Positions 1 through 10,219 of a stretch of DNA of 22,956 nucleotides are shown piece by piece (positions within the stretch are counted from its first letter, which is position 1; every line of letters begins with the position of its first letter). This stretch comes from Cercozoa sp. M6MM (taxonomy: Eukaryota > Endomyxa: Ascetosporea): the NCBI GenBank assembly GCA_040357565.1, contig JBDODJ010000177.1. The stretch is one strand, 5' to 3'. The notes under the pieces are model-generated. The model saw only the letters and a program-made list of their open reading frames with translations. It had not been told where the DNA came from and made no database searches. Made by a program: the position numbers and the translations under genes.

Positions 1-385
1 GTACTGCCAGTCGAGTGATGGTCGTATCGAACCCAGTGCATACCTGCCTTAGCTACAGGCATCAACAAACCGCACGCAGTACGTACAACCAGATAAATTT
101 ACGAGTATTATGTTGAGTGAGTGATCCCAGTATTGATAATTGATTGACGATGTTGCATCGCAGAGTAGTAAGTAAGTTCACATGCACTGGCAGTGCAGGA
201 AGTGTGGCGTGAGAGTTCAGTTCAGTGTTTGCGTTGGAAGGTGTGGCGCGGCGATGCTTCTTCAATGTTCAAAGGGGGCCAGTCTACCTGCCAGTGCGTG
301 CGTGCGCCACACAGAGAGTCGGTGACGGCCGAGATCTTGACAGTTGCCGTCACGCTTGGATGAGGCGCTTGTGACTCGAGCCTAG
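1..385. other. left flank without recognisable gene
   Basis: This stretch lies downstream of the stop codon of the minus-strand gene ending at 386. I see no exon with convincing codon structure on either strand. A minus-strand open frame at 62-265 lacks an ATG (it would begin with TTG) and has no recognisable content. The segment probably holds the 3' UTR and downstream sequence of the 386-1229 gene. Confidence 0.5.
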
Positions 386-1229
386 CTAGACAGTGAGCAG
401 GTCGAAGTGCACCTGGAGCAGCTCGTTGGCCACCGAGGCAGTCAGTTCTTGCTCCTTGAGAGCGCGAGTGACGGCCATGCAGGCGCGCGCCGAGCTCTGG
501 CTGGCCGAGTCAGTTGCACGTGCCACTTGCGTGTGTCTAAGTTTACAAAAAGCCAAAGCCAAAGAGTTATACAAACATTCATGATGCAAAGAGGCAGAGA
601 AACCAGGTACCGCTTCTCGGGCGGCACGTAGAAGGGCAACTCCTGGGCCAGGTCGTGGTAGGGCGCGCAAATTGCTGCACACGGTACCGGACAGTGCAGT
701 GCAGTGATACCACACATAGTGCAGAGTGTCGTCATGGACACAAGGACTAAGGACAGAACAGAAATGCACACGCACCCTGCTGAGCGGCAACCAAGGCGGC
801 GTGCAGCGCCACCAGCGAGCCGAGGCGGCGCTGCACAGCGAGCTGCCGCTGACGACGACGCACGCCGGCGGCGACCTGCTCGGCCACGATCGAGCCGTAG
901 CAACGCGTGGCGCTGCAAGCGTGCGCTTCCGCCACGCGAGCGATGGACTCGGCGGCGGCCACACGAGCGATGGACTCGGCGGCGGCCACACGTTCAGCAC
1001 GACGGGCACCGAAGCGCGGCCGGCTGAAGTGCAAGTGCAGGTTGAAGTGGGGACGGTGTTTGCGGATGTATTCCGCCACGGTCTTGCGGGAAAGCTTCTG
1101 CACACAGGCACAACACACATCATCAAGCGTGAACAGTTTGCACTACAACAAGAGTAAAACAAGGTTTTAGGCACACACGGCTTGCACACCAGCAGCTGGC
1201 ACGCCAACAGACACAGAGTGACTCACCAT
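386..1229 (-). CDS. unrecognised protein, about 194 aa, four exons
   Basis: I do not recognise the family. Proposed exons on the minus strand are 1229-1227 (only the ATG), 1142-776, 674-611 and 536-386, ending in TAG. Introns begin GTGAGT, GTGCGT and GTACCT and end in AG. Phases agree and the exons sum to 585 nt. The product starts MCKLFTLDDVCCACVQKLSR, continues with a basic stretch (TVAEYIRKHRPHFNLHLHF), then an Ala/Arg-rich helical segment containing VAAAESIAR twice, a Pro/Tyr segment (LPFYVPPEKR), and a helical C-terminus ending LLQVHFDLLTV. No signal peptide or membrane segment is visible. The start is the least certain part. Exon 2 could begin at 1097 instead, giving a shorter N-terminus. 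An ATG at 1257-1255 opens another frame (MIKKYCYYNN) that does not splice into the exon 2 frame using these sites. Confidence 0.6.
940..993 (-). repeat. 27-bp in-frame tandem duplication
   Basis: Two adjacent 27-bp copies (940-966 and 967-993) differ only at the last base. On the minus strand each encodes VAAAESIAR in the unrecognised 194-aa protein. The unit is a multiple of three, so the frame is kept. Near-identity points to a recent duplication. Confidence 0.9.
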
Positions 1230-1933
1230 TGTTGTAGTAGCAGTACTTCTTGATCATGAAAAGACAAAAGTTTTTGGTTGATCGAAAAGTGATCAAGTGA
1301 CTTGGTCCGTCACTTTTGAGGTGTGCCGTTTGCCGAGTGTGCCACCATTTCCACCATTTCCGTGTTTTGCGCATTTTCTCCTTGCACCGTGCACCTTCAG
1401 ACGGCTAACTGAGCGCAAGCACCCTGATTCACTAACGCTCAGAGCACCATGCACTCGTTTCGCTCTAAAAGGCGCTGTGCTTCGATTTCAGAAATCTGCG
1501 CCGGCGATCGGTGTGCGCACGATTTGAAGGATTTTGAGGACTAGGGACCGACCTAAGGCCCACTCGGTGGCCTGAAGGCCGCACAATGATGCTCCACACC
1601 ACCTCTGAAAGTGTCAGCTTGTGCTTAGCGTTTCCCAGATTTGTTGTTGTTGTCATCGCTTTGCTCGGCAGCGAACAAAAGGTGAGGTGAGAGTGGCCGA
1701 GAATTTCCACCCTGGGAAGTGTCCAACAAAATATGCAGAGCTTCCCACAAAGTACCTTTGACTTCCCAGTAAAGTCCATTTGACTTCCCTGTAGGGTCCT
1801 CTCGTCTTAATTTCCTAGTAAAGTCTGGTTTTCGGGAAAGAAACAACCGCCGTCGCTCGCTATCATTAAACGACAAACCCACCAACGAGCGGCCGTCGAG
1901 GTACATGACAATCAGAGTGATACTCCGTCTAGA
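1230..1933. other. intergenic region with promoter of the 386-1229 gene
   Basis: About 700 bp lie between the start of the first minus-strand gene and the stop codon of the second. The part next to 1230 should contain the promoter and 5' UTR of the 386-1229 gene, and the part next to 1933 the 3' UTR of the 1934-2710 gene. Several minus-strand open frames (1465-1779, 1625-1906) are present, but they look like fortuitous frames through short repeats. I see no RNA gene. The only clear structure is the degenerate tandem repeat at 1741-1826. Confidence 0.5.
1741..1826. repeat. degenerate tandem repeat, period about 21 bp
   Basis: Four related 16-nt modules occur in order: CTTCCCACAAAGTACC (1741-1756), CTTCCCAGTAAAGTCC (1762-1777), CTTCCCTGTAGGGTCC (1784-1799) and TTTCCTAGTAAAGTCT (1811-1826). 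Spacings between starts are 21, 22 and 27 bp. The two middle copies share the linker TTTGACTTCCC. The array is intergenic. It could be decayed minisatellite or clustered protein-binding sites; nothing decides between these. Confidence 0.6.
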
Positions 1934-2710
1934 TTAATTTAGCAGTCCCAAGCGTTCAGAGTCGTGTTCCTCAAGCTCTTCGTGTTTCTCCTCCGAGTCT
2001 CGAGCGTTCTCTTCATGTGTCTGCGCGATCGACAGAAGCAACAAGGCGTGAAGCAAAGAAACTGAAAGGAGAAAGGGAAGGCACCGACAACTGAGAGGAC
2101 TCGCGGCCATCGGAAACGTCAATGCGCTCCTCAACTTGGATGCTGACATTGTGCTCCAACGCGTCCTCCTCCTCTGTTTCAGCAAGTTGCTGGAATTCGT
2201 TGGTTCGATGCGGCCGTCTCTCCGTCTCGTCGCCTTGCGACTCTGCCTCGCCGATTTCGGCTTCCCTGCAGCAACTTAGGCATGAGCAGAAACGACACAA
2301 CAAACTGTGCCGCAAGACCGCAAATATAGTGTACAGTGCAGCAAGGTCCATGTCAGAAAGTAGCTTGAGCTGCTGGAGTTGTTCGTCGTCCAGCTCGATA
2401 TCATCGATCGCGTCGAACACTGCCGTGGAAGACAGATGCAAACAGCTCCAAAGACAAGAAAAAAGACCAATGCACCCTCATCGTCGAGAAAACCTTCATC
2501 CAACGACGCCATGATTCCGAGTTCTTCATCACCACGTGGCCGATCTTGCTGTCTCAGCGCTCTTCGCTCTACACAATGAAACATGATGAGTACAATAAAA
2601 ACAAGGATAACAATACCCTTCCATTGAAGGAACGGTTCTTTCAGTCGCTTCATCAGCAAGTAAAGGGCCACCAATAGCAGCACAACGACTGCAAGGACAC
2701 CAACTGTCAT
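1934..2710 (-). CDS. unrecognised small membrane protein, 218 aa, three exons
   Basis: I do not recognise the family. Minus-strand exons are 2710-2476, 2419-2085 and 2020-1934 (TAA stop), with introns starting GTGCAT and GTGCCT and ending CAG. They sum to 657 nt and all phases agree. The ATG opens directly onto a strongly hydrophobic segment (residues 3-20). A basic loop containing KRLKEPFLQWK follows, then a second hydrophobic segment (32-47), so a membrane hairpin or a signal-anchor is likely. Residues 60-100 are acidic (DEELG, DDIELDDEQ). A moderately hydrophobic stretch then leads into a cysteine cluster, CRFCSCLSCC (120-129). The remaining third is highly charged and Glu-rich, ending HDSERLGLLN. 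The Cys cluster could bind metal or be palmitoylated. It is divergent from UTP20, with 414 bp between the two start codons. Confidence 0.7.
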
Positions 2711-3124
2711 TTCTCGTGCACCCTACGCAGCAATTCCATTTGTTGCTAGCTCCCGAAAAATGAAATGATGATCAAGTTTATCACTACCTCGAAACAACAG
2801 AACACAGTAAAAGGCTACATGCACACAGTGGCGCTGCCTTGTGTAGAACCCAACATGACGAAAGAAAAACTTTAAGAGGGTGTTCAACCTCTCCCGGCTC
2901 AGAATATTTCGACTTGCTCTGCCTGAAGTCTGGGCTGCGCGCCGTGTCCCGATTGCTTTCAGTGCGTTTAAAGTAAACTCTACACAAGTCTGCTCACACT
3001 ACTACCGCCAGGCATTGAGTTCCACCAAGTTCAATCAAATTAATTTTTTGGTTGAGCGCAGACTTGGTTCAACTGGTGGCATCCGCGCGGACGCCAGCGT
3101 TTCTGTGCGCGACAAACCGTCAAA
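2711..3124. promoter_or_regulatory. divergent intergenic promoter region
   Basis: These 414 bp separate the ATG of the small membrane-protein gene (minus) from the ATG of UTP20 (plus), so both promoters and 5' UTRs should lie here. I see no clear TATA box or initiator. The 11-mer TTTTTGGTTGA occurs near 3045-3055. The same 11-mer is found near 1273-1283, upstream of the 386-1229 gene but in opposite orientation relative to that gene. A plus-strand open frame at 2880-3200 starts with GTG, crosses the UTP20 start and has no recognisable content. Confidence 0.6.
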
Positions 3125-5325
3125 ATGGCAACGCGTGGCAAGGCGCTTAACACCACAGGTGGCGCCCGGCGCTTCCGCTTCCAGTCGTACGCTTTTCTGA
3201 AACTCAATTTTGTGTCATCAGTATCAGTGATGGGAGGTTCTGTGCAGTTTCTCTGATCGTGTGGCGGCCATTGATGTCGGTGTCGCACGACTGCGCTCGT
3301 AAACTTTTGTTTCAGATTATAGGCTCTGTTATACGGATGCGACGCTCTGAGCAGCCGTCGGTCGGAGTTGACGAAGGAAGCTTTGATCAAGGAGGGCATT
3401 GCATCGAGTGATGTGACCACGTTTGGCCTCGAACTTCGTCGAATATTGCAGTTGGACAAGACCGTTTCGTTTGGGTACGTTGTGTGTTGTCTGAGGTTGT
3501 TAAGGGCTGTCTTGTATCTTTTGTATGTGTGCTCAGCAAGGTGGCCAAGCCGCTGCTGCCGCTGACGCACACGCTGCCACTGGTGCTGCACCACAAGCAG
3601 CTCATCGTACAGGCGTTGCTGCAGCATCTACAGGCGGCGCGACCGTCGGATGACCGTGCTCGTGATGTTGTAGGTTGTCGTATCGCCTTCTTTCTGTCAG
3701 CATGAAGTCTACTTTTTTGTTTGACTGCGCAGGCGGACACGTCGGCGACTCTCCACTGCCTCGAACTGACCGGCATCCTGACCAAGGAGCTGCGCGACGA
3801 GATGCTGCCCTACCTGGATGAGTGTGCCGCGGCTGCAATGGCTCTCGTTGACCCACGGTACCACCTTGTACTCGCTTTCTCGAGATCTCGTCTTTGATGT
3901 TACTTCCTGTCATTGCAGATGTCCGGAACTCGTGGAAGCAGCCCTGCAGTATGTCTCGCTCTGTGTATGAGGTGTTGTATCCATGTAAATGTGTGTGTGT
4001 ATCAGGTGCATTGGCATGCTGCTGAAGTTTCTGCAGCGACACTTGATGACTCCAGGCGCCATTCGCCGCCTGTACGCGCAGGTGTTCCTGCGCGTGCTGT
4101 GTGCGCACCAGCCCTTCGTGCGACAACACGCAGCCGAAACGTTTGCCTACTTGCTGCGTAGTGCTTGTGAAGTTATGTCGTCCAAGGTACGTGTTTTGCT
4201 GCTCTTAGACACCCCCCCCCCCCCGATACCCATCTGTGTAGGACCAAAAGACAGTTCTGCAGCACTTGCTGGGCGAGCGACCAGACGTCGCGCATCAGAG
4301 AGAAGTCGTCGACGGCACGGCGTCCGTGGTGTTCGAACACTTGCGCGGCGCGAATCGGCAGCTGCACACGCAGTTCGACGATCTATTCGCGCGCTATCTC
4401 CGCGCACTGCATGCTGCCCATACGAGTACACTTTCCATCTTTCCTTTGTCATTCCCTGTTGCTCCCTGTGTCGGACTCCTTGTTACACGCACACAGAGGA
4501 GCAAGACAGCGCCTTCGCGAGTGCCGTTCTGCGCAGCGCCGTCGCCAAACTGACCGAGCATGGCGACAAGGACTCGATTCTGCCTCTCGTGCAGGTGCCT
4601 GCGTGCTGGCTATATATGTATATACGAAGATATGATGTATGCGTGAGTGTATCCGTAGGCACTCACCACGCGCATCACGAAACTGAGCGCGTTCGCCTCG
4701 AACAAGACGGGCGACAGTGCCGATGCTGCGATTGAACAGGTGTTTTTGGCGTGTTGGTCTTGTGTTGGCCCGCATATTGATGTGAGGTTCGCTGTACAGA
4801 CCGGAGTGCTGCTGGCTGCGCTGGCGCACATGATGAAGCACCGTCATCACGCTCGCATGTCTGCCGCTGCCTACTCGTTGTATTGCCTAGTCTAGCAAGC
4901 ATTGCCCCATGTGCTCGTGCCTCTGTTGTATGTTTGTGGCACTGTGTTTAGCTGCGTCGAAGCCGTGTCTGTCGTCAAGAGTCAGTGGTGGCGGCAGCCA
5001 CACGAACACGTCCTCGTGGCCAAGTCGCTGTGCAGCCTGCTTGACACACTGCGCAAGTGCAGGTGCTCTCTCTCTCTCTCACACACACACACACTTGCTC
5101 ATGCTCATGCTTTACCTTGTTCTGTACCTCACTGTGCCTTCCTTTGACAGGTCGCATGCGAACGAGTCGGACAGCCGAGCGTTCGAAAAAGTGCTACCGC
5201 TGGCGTTTGTTTCACACGCGCCGTGCGTAGTCCCAGCGCTGCGCGAACTAGTGGCCGCCATCACGGGCACGTCGCTGCACCCCAGTACGGCGGGCACTCC
5301 GCTGCCGTCACAGCAGCACGCGCAG
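3125..5325 (+). other. UTP20: UTP20 exons 1-13 (N-terminal HEAT region)
   Basis: Exons: 3125-3186, 3248-3298, 3355-3474, 3537-3669, 3733-3857, 3919-3948, 4006-4186, 4242-4425, 4497-4594, 4659-4739, 4800-4879, 4952-5062, 5151-5325. Exon 6 is only 30 nt and encodes CPELVEAALQ with its flanking split codons. Intron 2 uses an AG at 3355 region rather than two earlier AGs, because only this keeps the frame open. Exon 11 is the weakest: its frame reaches TAG at about 4893, so a donor near 4880 (GTATTG) joined to an acceptor at 4951 is assumed. Intron 7 contains a run of 13 C (4212-4224), and intron 12 a CT/CA run. Confidence 0.75.
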
Positions 5326-8300
5326 GTACTTGCTGCCTAGCTTTTTGCGCTGTGCACACACATATAATTTGGTGTGACCCAGGTGACCTGCGACACAGAG
5401 ACACTGCAGCTGGTTTCTCCTGCACTGACGACGCTGCTGGAGGCGCGGCAAGTCGCGCTGCGCGTGCGACTGACGCTGGTGGCTGCCTTGGGCGCGCCGC
5501 AGCACGAATGCGCGCTGGCATCAATGCCGCAGCTCCGACAGGAACTGCATGACGTCATGGTGCAGCACACGCGCGGACAAGGACACCGAGACGCGGCGCT
5601 GCTGCTGATGTCGCTGCGAGCACTGCCATGGCTGCGGGACACGAGTGCTCTGCAGGACACGGTGGCCTCGCTGTTCGACAGTCTGTGTGACGCCGTGAAG
5701 CGACAGAGCTGCAGTACTACCGAGGAGGAGACCGAGACCATGCCGATCGATAACCTGGAGACTGCACGCAAGCGACGACACCTGTGTCTGGTCGGCGCTG
5801 CTGCCCGTGCACTACCGGGTGACAGGGTGCTGCTCAAGCTACTCGCACTGCTGAAGGAGGATGCCACCTCGAGACTCAGCGTGTCGCTGCTGGAGGCTGT
5901 GCAGTACGCCATTAACAGCGCCGATACTGAGTCGATCGGCGTCGACACTGAGACAATGATCGCTCTGCTTCTGCCTGCTTTGTGGTACACTGCCCCTATC
6001 CCTCCAAACTCCCTGTGTACGTGTTGTACCCTGTGCAGCCACCCACACCTGAGACTGCGCCGTGCCGCCATCTCGGTGCTGTGTGCCATGCCGTGCCTGT
6101 CGTACGCGGACGAGGAAGCAGGCGACTGCACGTTGCTGCAGGAGGCTGCCTCGGTGGCTCTGCATGCCGACGCCTGTATTGGTGCCGAGAACGCCGTCAC
6201 ACGCCCATTGACAGACGCACGCGTTGCCCTGGAGACTCGACATGTACATCACTGCCTCTCACCCTACTGTATAATCGCGCTTCCTCATACACTTGCTTTG
6301 CATGTGAGCACAGGTTCCCTTGCCGATCGCAATCGCTCTTGCGGCCGCGTGTGTTGGTAGCTTTTTTGTTGCAGACCTAGGTTGTGTGTGTGTGTGCGTG
6401 TTGTTGTTGTTGTTGTTGTTGTTGTTATGAAGGGTGTGACAGGCGTGATGCACCTCAAGTATCGACCCCTGTGGCCGCTGGTGCAGCGTGTGTTGCGCAC
6501 GCTGGCGTCGTCGGGTCGTTACGCGCTGTCAGTGTGGCGTTCTGTTCTGGTAGGCCTTCATACCCCGTTATGTACCTTTTAAATTTGTACAAATGTGTGT
6601 ATGCATATAAATTGTATAGGCACCGAACCTGCGACGTCAGTTGCGCCTGGCGTCGGTGCTGCTGGAGCGACGAGGAGAGGCTGTGCTAGCCGAGTCGCTC
6701 AATGAGACAGGAGACAGCGACGACGACCTGCTACGACAGGCGCTTCGTGCAGCTGCCGCACAGGAGTGCAAGAGCACCGACGACAACACCATGCTGGTGC
6801 CTTCCTTCTATATGCACACTGTGTCTCTATAGTGTTGAGTATTTTCTGCCTGCGTGTTTTGTGTCAGGTGCAACTCTTCTCGCTGCTGCGTCCGTTGGCG
6901 CACGGCTCCTCATCGGACGGTCTGCAGCACCGGCACGCCGGCGCGGAGAAGCGTCGCAAGAAGCTGCACAACGACGATGCTGCTCTGGCCAAGCTTAGCA
7001 ACAAGGTATTGGGCACAGACGAGGATGTGTGTGTTGGACAAAGGATATAGGTAAAAGCAAGTACACACGGCTTGTGTGTGCGTGTATAGATGCTGTCGCG
7101 CGACGTTACGTGTCACGCGCTGTGCGACCTGTTCGACGACTTCATGCGCAAGGAGTACTACCGCGTGTACGCGGCGCAGCTCTCCTTCGACGCTCTCGAC
7201 GAGTTGTCTGACGAGAGTATCGGCGAGTCCACCGGGGATGTCGATGAGGACGCCGACAAGGGTGCTGATGAGGGCGCCAATGAGGGTGCCGATGAGGGCG
7301 CCATGCAGGACGAGGACACCAATGGTTTGGTCAGCAACTCGCGCACCGTGGCCAACACGACCCTGCTGGTAGCCGTTGATGTCATCGTGTACTCACTTGG
7401 GTCGTGTTATCTGTATGTGTGTTTGTGTGTGTGCTTGTACACAGGAGTTCCTGTCGACGCTGTCGCAGAAGGAGGTGTTGCGCCAGTTGCACAAGATGCG
7501 TCGCCGCAGTTCCGAGAGCAACAAGGGCGCGCAGGACCGTCTGCATGCCTTGCAGTCCGTTGCACTCGACCTGCTTAGTACCTCGTTTTCTTTGTGACTG
7601 TGACCCAGTCCCTTTGGGCTACCTTACTACCTCGTACCTCGGTAGGCAAGAGCGACGAACGCGTGCAGGCACTCGCAGTGACCCTGCTGGCGCACTGTGC
7701 CGACACACGTCCGGACGCTGTGTTCAAGCAGGTAGCATTCTGCCTCTCTTTCTCTCTCTCTCTCTCTCTCTTGTCTATATGCAGTGGTATACCACACACT
7801 GGGGCAGTGCGAGTCCTGGACACAACGCGATGCCGTGTGTGCTGGAATCGCGGCGCATCGCAGTGCTCTGCAGCGACTCGTCAACTGGCGCACCTTCCGC
7901 GAGCAGATGGCGACCTTCCCGCTGTCGGGAGACAACTGCCTCCTCGAGAGTCACGAGCGTGCCATCGTGGTTCCGGTGTTGCTACGTCTGCTGACTCCGA
8001 AACTCTTGCTGCGCAAGGTATACTCTCAGACATCGTTCTTCTCCCCATACTGCGCTTACTACTCTACCCTGTCCAGGTGGGCCGGCACAAGTCGACGCCG
8101 GCGGCTCGGCGTGCCATGATCTTTGGCTACCTGAGCTCGCTCGAGGCGCAGGAGCTGCGGCCGCTCATTGACTTCTTTGCGGCGCCCTTTCTGTCCGAGG
8201 TGTGTGTTCTGTGTGTCTGTGTGTGTTGTGTGTTGTGCATGTTGTGTGTCCATGTGTGCCGATACATGCAGGGCGGCGTGAGCACGTGCAAGACGTCGGT

Positions 8301-8543
8301 GTCGGCCAAGACGGGCTTTGTGCGCATCGTGCAGGACATGGCCAAGCAGCTGCGCGAGGCCTTGTACCCTTTCCTGGGCGAGCTGCTGGCGGTGCTGCGC
8401 TCCATCGTGGCCGATTCCGACGAGGTGAGCAACCCGGCGCTCGCTTTGATTGCTTCGCTCCTCGAGTCCTTCCTGAGCTGGGTACATCCAGCTACACCAA
8501 CACCCATACACACAAGCATGTGTGTGTATGTGTGTATGTGTGT

Positions 8544-8609
<66 letters not shown>

Positions 8610-10175
8610 GACGAGACACTCCAGGTGGCGCACCGTACCTTGCAAGTTGCCCTGGTGAAACGCCAGCTGCTGCACCGACTGCGCACCGAGTGCGTGCAGC
8701 AGCGCAACGCTCTCTTCAGTTTCGCACTTACGTTGGTAGCTGTTTTATCCCTCCTCCGTTGCACCAAATTTATCCTTGCTGGTTTAGGCACGTGTTGGTC
8801 TGTTCTCCGAGCTGCTGGTGATGCCGGCTGCCTCGGTGTTGGCCGAAACGGTCGCACAGACGCACGGCGACAACGTCACTCTCGAGACCGATGATGTCGT
8901 GTTTGACGGTGAGGACACGGTGCTCGGTGTTCTGTTGCAGCTTGTGCAGCACGACAAGGTGCGTTCAGTTCAGTTCGGTCACCTTGATGTGTGGAGCCTT
9001 GACTTGGCTGTGTTGGTGGTGTAGCTGACCACGTCGGTGCTGGACGGCATCGTAGAGATCCTTCACGCCGTGTTCTCGCACGCCTTTGGCGAGTTCGAAG
9101 AGGACGACACCAAGCGCCGACGACTGCAGCGCAAGCGCGAGCGTCTGGTACCTTACATCCATGCTCGTCCACTTGCTCCCATTATGTGTATATAGTATTG
9201 TGTGTGTGTGTGTGTCTTCCCTCACGACAGAAGCAGATTAGTGCGCGTGCTGCCACCGAGATCGGCAGCGACACGGCGCCGGAGACGGTGTCGCGTGCGC
9301 TGACCGAGTACCTGCTGTCGCACGTGTCGCCACTCGTGCGTGCCTTGGCTGCCACCGTCTCGCACGAGCAGCGCATGCACCGGTACACATTCCATTCATA
9401 CCCCCCCCCCCGCTTGTTCCCAGACTGGTTATTGCGTGCTTTAGGTTCGCTCGCAAGGAGCTGCACCTGTTGCTGCGATGCGACACCCTGCTGGCACTGA
9501 GTCGGCAGCGTGGCACGCAGCATGAGGTCTTCCAGCAGGCCGACGCCGAGGTGCTGGTGTCGGCGCTGCTGCCGCTGATGTGTGTACCGAGCAAGTCAAA
9601 GCAGCGACGTTTATCACCGGACACGCAACTTCTGGTGGCACGCTCGTTGCGCAACTTTGTGCCGCTGTCGTCGGCCGAGTTCCAGGTGACTTGCCACTGG
9701 GAGAACATCATCTGTACCTGTGTATATTGTGTGCGTGCCTGCTTCGTGGACAGGCCGGTAAGCGAGCGCTGGTGGCGCGCTGGTTCGGCATCCTGCGCGA
9801 TCTGCGCGTCCGCGCGGAAGTCGCGCAGTCGCTGGGCGGCATCTTTGCGCTCCACGACGGCAGTACTGCAGGTACTGCTGTGCCAATGTGCTTGCATGCT
9901 CGCACTTGGAGTCATACTGTATGTATCTGCGCACAGAGGAGGCAGACGTGGTGGTGTCGCTGCTGCGGCAGCTGACATCGCTAGACAAAAAACACGAGCG
10001 TGTCGGTGTGTTTGCCGACATGGACGCCAAGTTCGCCGCCTATGACCGACTGCAGACCTTGCTGCTGGCTTTGGTCAATGTAACACCAGTCTCCCTCGCC
10101 TTCTCCCTCCCCTTGATTCTGTTCAATGCTGCGTATGTGTGTATGTGTGTGTGTATGTGTGTGTGTATGTGTGTA

Positions 10176-10219
<44 letters not shown>

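Larger units (their letters stand above)
5383..8481 (+). other. UTP20: UTP20 exons 14-25 (start of DRIM domain)
   Basis: Exons: 5383-5984, 6039-6243, 6314-6356, 6443-6549, 6620-6796, 6868-7005, 7090-7368, 7445-7577, 7646-7731, 7808-8017, 8077-8199, 8272-8481. Exon 14 is the longest (602 nt). Exons 16-17 read PLPIAIALAACVGVMHLKY, matching the position just before the DRIM region in human UTP20. Exon 20 contains an acidic insert (about residues 936-978) with repeated GADEGA/GANEGA units. Exons 23-24 carry LQRLVNWRTFREQM and AMIFGYLSSLEAQELRPLID. The acceptor of exon 23 (7807) is not the first AG. An AG at 7784 after a good pyrimidine tract would shift the frame, and the homologous LQRLV frame requires 7807. 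Confidence 0.8.

Noticed and set aside
386..1207. Single 273-aa minus-strand open frame
   Set aside because: Most of its length is Arg/Ser/Pro/Cys-rich shadow sequence. Only its last 50 residues are coding; the rest is better explained by spliced exons in other frames.
2870..2900. GTTCAACCT resembling a tRNA B box
   Set aside because: No A box at a suitable distance and no acceptor-stem pairing could be found.
2880..3200. 106-aa plus-strand frame over the UTP20 start
   Set aside because: It begins with GTG, has no recognisable content, and uses a different frame from the conserved UTP20 N-terminus.
7785..7807. Earlier acceptor for UTP20 exon 23 at 7784
   Set aside because: It follows a good pyrimidine tract but puts the exon in a frame that loses the conserved LQRLVNWRTFREQM motif.
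8522..8821. Plus-strand frame with a long Val-Cys repeat, and similar His-Thr or Ser-Leu frames elsewhere
   Set aside because: These are translations of TG, CA and CT microsatellites inside introns, not proteins.
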